Below the pieces are notes generated by a model. The model worked only from the letters and a program-made list of their open reading frames with translations. It ran no database searches and was not told the origin of the DNA. The translations under genes and the position numbers were made by a program. Below, piece after piece: positions 41,440 to 44,973 of a DNA stretch of 44,973 bases; the first letter of the stretch is position 1, and every line of letters starts with the position of its first letter. Source of the DNA: Actinomycetota bacterium (GTDB taxonomy: Bacteria > Actinomycetota > Actinomycetes > S36-B12 > CAIYMF01); contig WLRQ01000016.1 of the NCBI GenBank assembly GCA_009697815.1, positions 1 through 44,973 on the forward strand, in the 5' to 3' direction.

Positions 41440-42900
41440 GTGCGCCGACGCCTGCTCACGCTCGTGTTCTCCACGACTCTGGTGGCACTCGTGCTGCTCG
41501 GAGTCATTCTCGTGACGATCATGTCGAGCCTGATGCACACGACCAACGAGCAGCGAGTGGCAGCCACGGCCCGAGTCGCGGCCTTCGCGATCCATCAGCA
41601 GGTCGAACTCGGGGGATTCGCGACCGCGGAGACGCTTCGTCAATTCGTCCGCGAGGACGCAGTCCTCGAAGCCCGTCTTCCTGACGGGCGCCTCCTGCGC
41701 ACAGGTCCCCTCCCTGAGGGTGCCTCCTACCGTGTCACCGTCGACGATGGCGGAGTTGCCATCACCGCGACGGTGCCCGCGTCCGCCGACGCCCGGCGCC
41801 TCGCACTTGCGGGCTTGCTCGTGGTGGGCGTCTCGCTTGTCGCGCTGGGCTTCTCGATGCTCGTCGCATCTTTCTACGCGAAACGGATTACGCGCCCTCT
41901 CGAGGACTTCGCTGAACTAGCTGAGCGAATCTCGACCGGCGACCCTCGGGAGGCTTCTCGTCGTTATGGGGTGCCTGAACTTGACGCCGTTGCCGAAGTT
42001 CTCGAACGCGGGGTCATGAACTTCAATGCGTTGCTGGAGAACGAACGTCGGGTCACGACTGAGGCGTCACATCAGTTGCGTACTCCCCTCACTGCACTGT
42101 CCTTGAGGCTTGAGGAGATTCTGGCCGCCGACGAACTCGACGTGGTGCGCCACGAGGCCAACGCGGCGCTGGGGCAGGTCGAACGGCTGTCCGGCGTCGT
42201 TGACGAGGTGGTGGCGACAAGTCGTGGTGGTCGCGGCACCCCGATCGAACTCTTCCCCGTCGACCGCCTCGTCGACACCCAGATCATCGAGTGGACCCCC
42301 GCATTCGAGGCGGCGGGTCGGTCTGTCACTCGAGAGGGCGCCACCGGGATGCTCGTCGAGGCATCGCGCGGCGCCCAGGCGCAGGCCCTGGCGACCCTGA
42401 TCGAGAACTCACTGGCACATGGGGAGGGGATCACGACAGTCCGCGTCCGTGAGGCGTCCTCCTGGGTCGTCCTCGAGGTGGCCGACGAAGGGCGCGGCGT
42501 GCGGAGTGATCTCGAGGCCAGGGTGTTCGAACGCAGTATCAGCGGCGGTGAGTCAACCGGCCTCGGGCTTGCGCTGGCGCGAACCCTGGTGGCAGCCGAT
42601 GGGGGTCGGCTCGAGATGCTCTCGGCCCGGCCGGCGATCTTCGCCATCTTCCTTCCTGCGCGGCCTGTTCTCGCGCTTGGACTCGAGAAGCGCCGGGTCG
42701 ATCCCCGGGCCACCGGGCCGGACGAGTCCGCTGCCGAGCGGCGCTCGGACGGCCTCGACGGGCTCGGTCGTCGCGCTGATGACCAACTCATCGGTCGCCA
42801 CGCGGTTGTCAGCGCCGACAGTCTCGCGGAGGAGCCTGAGGGCTTCCCGACGTGGCGCTCGAGGTGGTCGCGCCGTGGTGGTCGGCCGTACGGCAACTAA
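41440..42900 (+). CDS. Sensor histidine kinase with C-terminal extension
   Basis: This 486-residue kinase has TM1 at about 6-29, a short extracytoplasmic sensor (30-118), TM2 at about 119-144, a HAMP linker, the dimerisation H-box SHQLRTPL with phospho-acceptor His211, and an ATPase domain with IENSLAHG (N box), DEGRGV (G1) and STGLGLAL (G2). The ATPase domain ends near residue 408 (FAIFLPA). A further 76 residues, rich in Arg, Asp, Glu and Ser, follow and match no domain I know. The GTG start lies 3 nt after the regulator stop and uses the GAGAAGGA ribosome site inside that gene. The signal sensed is unknown. Confidence 0.93.
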   Translation: MRRRLLTLVFSTTLVALVLLGVILVTIMSSLMHTTNEQRVAATARVAAFAIHQQVELGGFATAETLRQFVREDAVLEARLPDGRLLRTGPLPEGASYRVTVDDGGVAITATVPASADARRLALAGLLVVGVSLVALGFSMLVASFYAKRITRPLEDFAELAERISTGDPREASRRYGVPELDAVAEVLERGVMNFNALLENERRVTTEASHQLRTPLTALSLRLEEILAADELDVVRHEANAALGQVERLSGVVDEVVATSRGGRGTPIELFPVDRLVDTQIIEWTPAFEAAGRSVTREGATGMLVEASRGAQAQALATLIENSLAHGEGITTVRVREASSWVVLEVADEGRGVRSDLEARVFERSISGGESTGLGLALARTLVAADGGRLEMLSARPAIFAIFLPARPVLALGLEKRRVDPRATGPDESAAERRSDGLDGLGRRADDQLIGRHAVVSADSLAEEPEGFPTWRSRWSRRGGRPYGN

Positions 42901-42932
42901 CTGCTCACGGCTCGACGCGGCCAAGGAGAGCG

Positions 42933-43454
42933 TCAGACGGAGGTGATGATGGCGGCGTCGTCGGCGGCCTCGATGTCATCGGGGAAGACCCAGCGACGGT
43001 AGGACCAGAACCGGAACAAGGTGCCGAGCCCGAGCCCGATCACGTTCGCGCTGATGTTGTCGGCCACGGCGCTGGTGAGTCCGAAGGCGTAGTGCGAGAG
43101 ATAAAGGCATCCGACGGCGATGCCGAGCCCGACCCCATTGAGCAGGAAGAAGAGTACGTACTCGCGCCCGAAGCTCGTACGGCCTCGATGGCGGAAAGTC
43201 CAATAGCGGTTGCCGAAATACGCGACCGTCGTCGCCACCGCCACGCTGATCACCTTGGCTGTGATCGGCTTGTCGTACATCGGTCCCTCGCCGCCCCCGA
43301 ACCGCAGCACGTTGAACAGTCCGACGTCGACCACAAGGGCGCCGAGTCCCACGATGCCGAACTTCGCCACTTCGCGGGCGAGGTGGTTCACGCGATCGTA
43401 GAGCCGTCGTAAGCGGCTGGGCCCTGCGGCACCCTCGTGCGCAACCTCGATCAC
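42933..43454 (-). CDS. GtrA-family membrane protein
   Basis: This 173-residue protein has four membrane helices and the GtrA signature: KFGIVGLGALVVDVGLFN near residue 31, a YFGNRYWTFR loop after helix 3 and the FRFWSYRRWVF end. GtrA proteins are thought to move or flip polyprenyl-linked sugars for teichoic acid, arabinogalactan or O-antigen decoration. The TAGCAT -10 box 6 nt before the GTG points to leaderless transcription. A GtrA-like gene next to purK is also found in mycobacteria (from memory). Confidence 0.92.
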   Translation of the reverse strand: MIEVAHEGAAGPSRLRRLYDRVNHLAREVAKFGIVGLGALVVDVGLFNVLRFGGGEGPMYDKPITAKVISVAVATTVAYFGNRYWTFRHRGRTSFGREYVLFFLLNGVGLGIAVGCLYLSHYAFGLTSAVADNISANVIGLGLGTLFRFWSYRRWVFPDDIEAADDAAIITSV

Positions 43455-43466
43455 GGTCCCATGCTA
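43455..43466 (-). promoter_or_regulatory. -10 box for leaderless gtrA-family transcript
   Basis: On the minus strand TAGCAT (43466 down to 43461) lies 6 nt before the GTG at 43454. Confidence 0.55.
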
Positions 43467-43598
43467 GCCGCGGTCGTGGGCTGGCCAGACCGGCTCAGGG
43501 CAGGCTCAGGGCCGATTCTGCGCCGACTCAGTCCGAGCGAGGGCTCACGAAGGTAGCGTCGGTCGTATCGATCGACACGGCACGGAGGAGGTCCCCGG

Positions 43599-44552
43599 AT
43601 GTATGGGCACTCACGTGGTCCGGATCCTGAGGTGACCGCACTCGAGCGCATCACCTTGCATTCCCCCGACGGGCTCGATGTCGCGTTCGTCCCCGGGGCG
43701 GGCATGGTCGGGACATCCATGACTCTCGACGGGGTCGAACTCCTCGGACGCAGAGGCGGCCTTCCCTCGTATATCTCCACGGGTTCGACCTACGGGATCC
43801 CGCTACTCGCTCCCTGGGCCAATCGACTCGGCGAAATCCGACAGTGCGTGGGCGATATCGAGTGGGCGGTGCCGACCGACGCGTCCGGGGTCCACTGCGA
43901 CGACCTTGGGCAGGCCATGCACGGACTGCTCGCTGCCGCGCCCGAATGGGTGCTCGAGCAGGTGTCGGCAGACGACGCAGCGGCATCGCTCCGCGCTCGG
44001 CTGTGCTTCGATGCGCGCCTCGCACGGTTCGTGAGCTTCCCGTTCGCGCACGACCTGATCGTCGAAGCCCGACTCACCGGCCTGACGCTCACCGTCACGA
44101 CTTCGCTGACCCCGACCAGTTCCAGAGCCGTCCCCGTGACATTCGGATGGCATCCCTACGTCGCGTTCCCCGACGTGCCTCGTCGCGAGTGGGAGGTGGT
44201 TGTGCCATTCCTACGCCATGCCGAACTGGACGCGCGAACCATCCCGACCGGTGTGGTGCTCGACCTCCCGATCGAGTCCGGGGCACTCGGGACGCGCGTG
44301 CTCGACGATCTCTACGTCGACCTGTCGGACGGCATCGTGGCCTCCGTCCGCGGAGGGTCCCGGTCGGTGTCGACCCGGTACGTCTCCGGGTATCCGGTCG
44401 GCGTGATCTGGGCGCCGGCAAGCCTGGACGTCGTGTGCATCGAGCCGATGACGGCACCCACCGATCCGTTCTCCGGCCGCTGGCCACTGCGGATGGCCGC
44501 GCCCGGTGAGAGCGTCGCGGCCGTCTTCGAGATGACGGCCGCGCGGCACTAG
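43599..44552 (+). CDS. Aldose 1-epimerase-like protein
   Basis: This 317-residue protein is in the aldose 1-epimerase (mutarotase) family, which interconverts alpha and beta anomers of sugars such as galactose or glucose-6-phosphate. It has YGIPLLAPWANRL near 65, His108 in AMHGL, His185 in FGWHPYV (candidate acid) and Glu282 in IEPMTAPTD (candidate base), so the catalytic set is present. A GGAGGAGG ribosome site sits 8-9 nt before the ATG. No sugar-uptake gene is adjacent, so the physiological sugar is unknown. A TAGCGT box at 43554-43559 may be its -10. Confidence 0.9.
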   Translation: MYGHSRGPDPEVTALERITLHSPDGLDVAFVPGAGMVGTSMTLDGVELLGRRGGLPSYISTGSTYGIPLLAPWANRLGEIRQCVGDIEWAVPTDASGVHCDDLGQAMHGLLAAAPEWVLEQVSADDAAASLRARLCFDARLARFVSFPFAHDLIVEARLTGLTLTVTTSLTPTSSRAVPVTFGWHPYVAFPDVPRREWEVVVPFLRHAELDARTIPTGVVLDLPIESGALGTRVLDDLYVDLSDGIVASVRGGSRSVSTRYVSGYPVGVIWAPASLDVVCIEPMTAPTDPFSGRWPLRMAAPGESVAAVFEMTAARH

Positions 44553-44561
44553 GCTCGCGAT
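44550..44561 (+). promoter_or_regulatory. -10 box for leaderless purK transcript
   Basis: TAGGCT at 44550-44555 overlaps the end of the preceding gene and lies 6 nt before the GTG at 44562. The overlapping ATG at 44560 is out of frame with PurK. Confidence 0.55.
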
Positions 44562-44973
44562 GTGAAGGGAACCGTCGACGCACATGTCGCGCCCGGATTC
44601 CCGGTCGTCGGCGTGGTCGGTGGCGGGCAGCTCGCTCGCATGATGCAGCAGCCTGCGATCGCGCTCGGCATCGGTCTGCGGGTGCTGGCGACATCTGTGC
44701 AGGACAGTGCGTCGCAGGCGGTCCGAGACGTCAGGATCGGTGAGCACGATGACCTCGAGGCGCTGCGAGCCTTTGCTGCCGGATGTGACGTCGTCACCTT
44801 CGATCACGAGCACGTGCCGCCCGTACACCTCGAGGCACTCGAGGCCGAGGGTGTGAGGGTGCGCCCGGGTCCCGGTGCCCTCGTGCATGCTCAGGACAAG
44901 ATCGTGATGCGCGAGGCCCTCTCGGCGGCAGGTGTGCCGTGCCCGCGGTGGGCGGTCGTGTCGCATGTCGCCG
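44562..44973 (+). CDS. purK: 5-(carboxyamino)imidazole ribonucleotide synthase (5' part)
   Basis: The first 137 residues of PurK are present and the gene runs off the window. PurK uses ATP and bicarbonate to carboxylate 5-aminoimidazole ribonucleotide in purine synthesis. The start is GFPVVGVVGGGQLARMM (nucleotide loop), followed by the GLRVLATS, DVVTFDHEHVP and AQDKIVMREAL blocks of the ATP-grasp N-terminal domain. The GTG at 44562 is chosen because of its -10 box and because the family starts just after it. purE usually follows it in actinobacteria, but lies outside the window. Confidence 0.95.
   Translation, partial: MKGTVDAHVAPGFPVVGVVGGGQLARMMQQPAIALGIGLRVLATSVQDSASQAVRDVRIGEHDDLEALRAFAAGCDVVTFDHEHVPPVHLEALEAEGVRVRPGPGALVHAQDKIVMREALSAAGVPCPRWAVVSHVA

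Noticed and set aside
43492..43512. Two copies of GGCTCAGGGC 11 nt apart
   Set aside because: Two short direct copies in a GC-rich intergenic gap are not enough to claim an operator.
1..44973. Defence systems, prophage, CRISPR or integrative element
   Set aside because: No integrase, transposase, tRNA-flanking repeats, CRISPR repeats or typical defence genes were seen; AdnAB is a housekeeping resection enzyme in this class.

Overview
The window is about 45 kb of dense, GC-rich chromosome (third codon positions almost all G or C, many GTG starts). It comes from an actinobacterium (class Actinomycetes). The indicators are the paired AdnAB motor-nucleases, a MoeZ-type E1-rhodanese fusion, DUF3107, the small ribosomal protein bS22, a DUF2332 protein, an acyl-CoA carboxylase epsilon subunit, and many genes whose -10 box sits 6 to 8 nt before the start codon (leaderless transcripts). 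No tRNA, rRNA, CRISPR array, phage gene, insertion sequence or integrase was seen. No stretch longer than 300 bases lacks a gene. I could not place the organism below class level.

Layout. (1) 0.1-2.0 kb: two tandem paralogous lipoproteins of unknown function, each closed by a hairpin terminator. (2) 2.1-8.2 kb: a probable operon for malyl-CoA lyase-like enzyme, acyl-CoA dehydrogenase, malate synthase G, GlcG/HbpS-like protein and a DUF2332 protein; it fits making glyoxylate from a CoA ester and condensing it with acetyl-CoA to malate. (3) 8.2-17.7 kb: Nudix hydrolase, two alpha/beta hydrolases, a DEAD-box RNA helicase, a ferritin-like protein, DUF3107, a TetR regulator, an acidic hypothetical protein, a second acyl-CoA dehydrogenase and MoeZ. 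(4) 17.7-30.2 kb: a large membrane protein with a kinase-like middle and an LPG-synthase/YbhN-type C-terminus, AdnA and AdnB, an endonuclease/exonuclease/phosphatase-family enzyme, an acyltransferase-3 protein and NudC. (5) 30.4-33.1 kb: small HTH protein, bS22, an SDR-family epimerase-like protein and a PlsC-type acyltransferase. (6) 33.2-34.5 kb: a secreted/membrane TPM-like protein with a Gly-Asp-Phe repeat tail.

(7) 34.5-40.6 kb: the acyl-CoA carboxylase operon (beta, epsilon, Maf, biotinylated alpha) on the minus strand, diverging from the biotin ligase gene birA, then a PH-domain membrane protein. birA and the carboxylase beta gene appear to share one near-symmetric -10 box, which would couple the ligase to its substrate. 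(8) 40.8-45.0 kb: a two-component system, a GtrA-family protein, an aldose-1-epimerase-like protein and the 5' part of purK, cut by the window end.

Blocks 3-4, 5 and 7-8 resemble three gene neighbourhoods that, from memory, are separate on the Mycobacterium tuberculosis chromosome. The content is mostly housekeeping. I did not find a convincing new defence or mobile system. The items most worth a second look are the birA/accD shared promoter, the glyoxylate cluster, the pseudokinase-LPG synthase fusion and the tandem lipoproteins.
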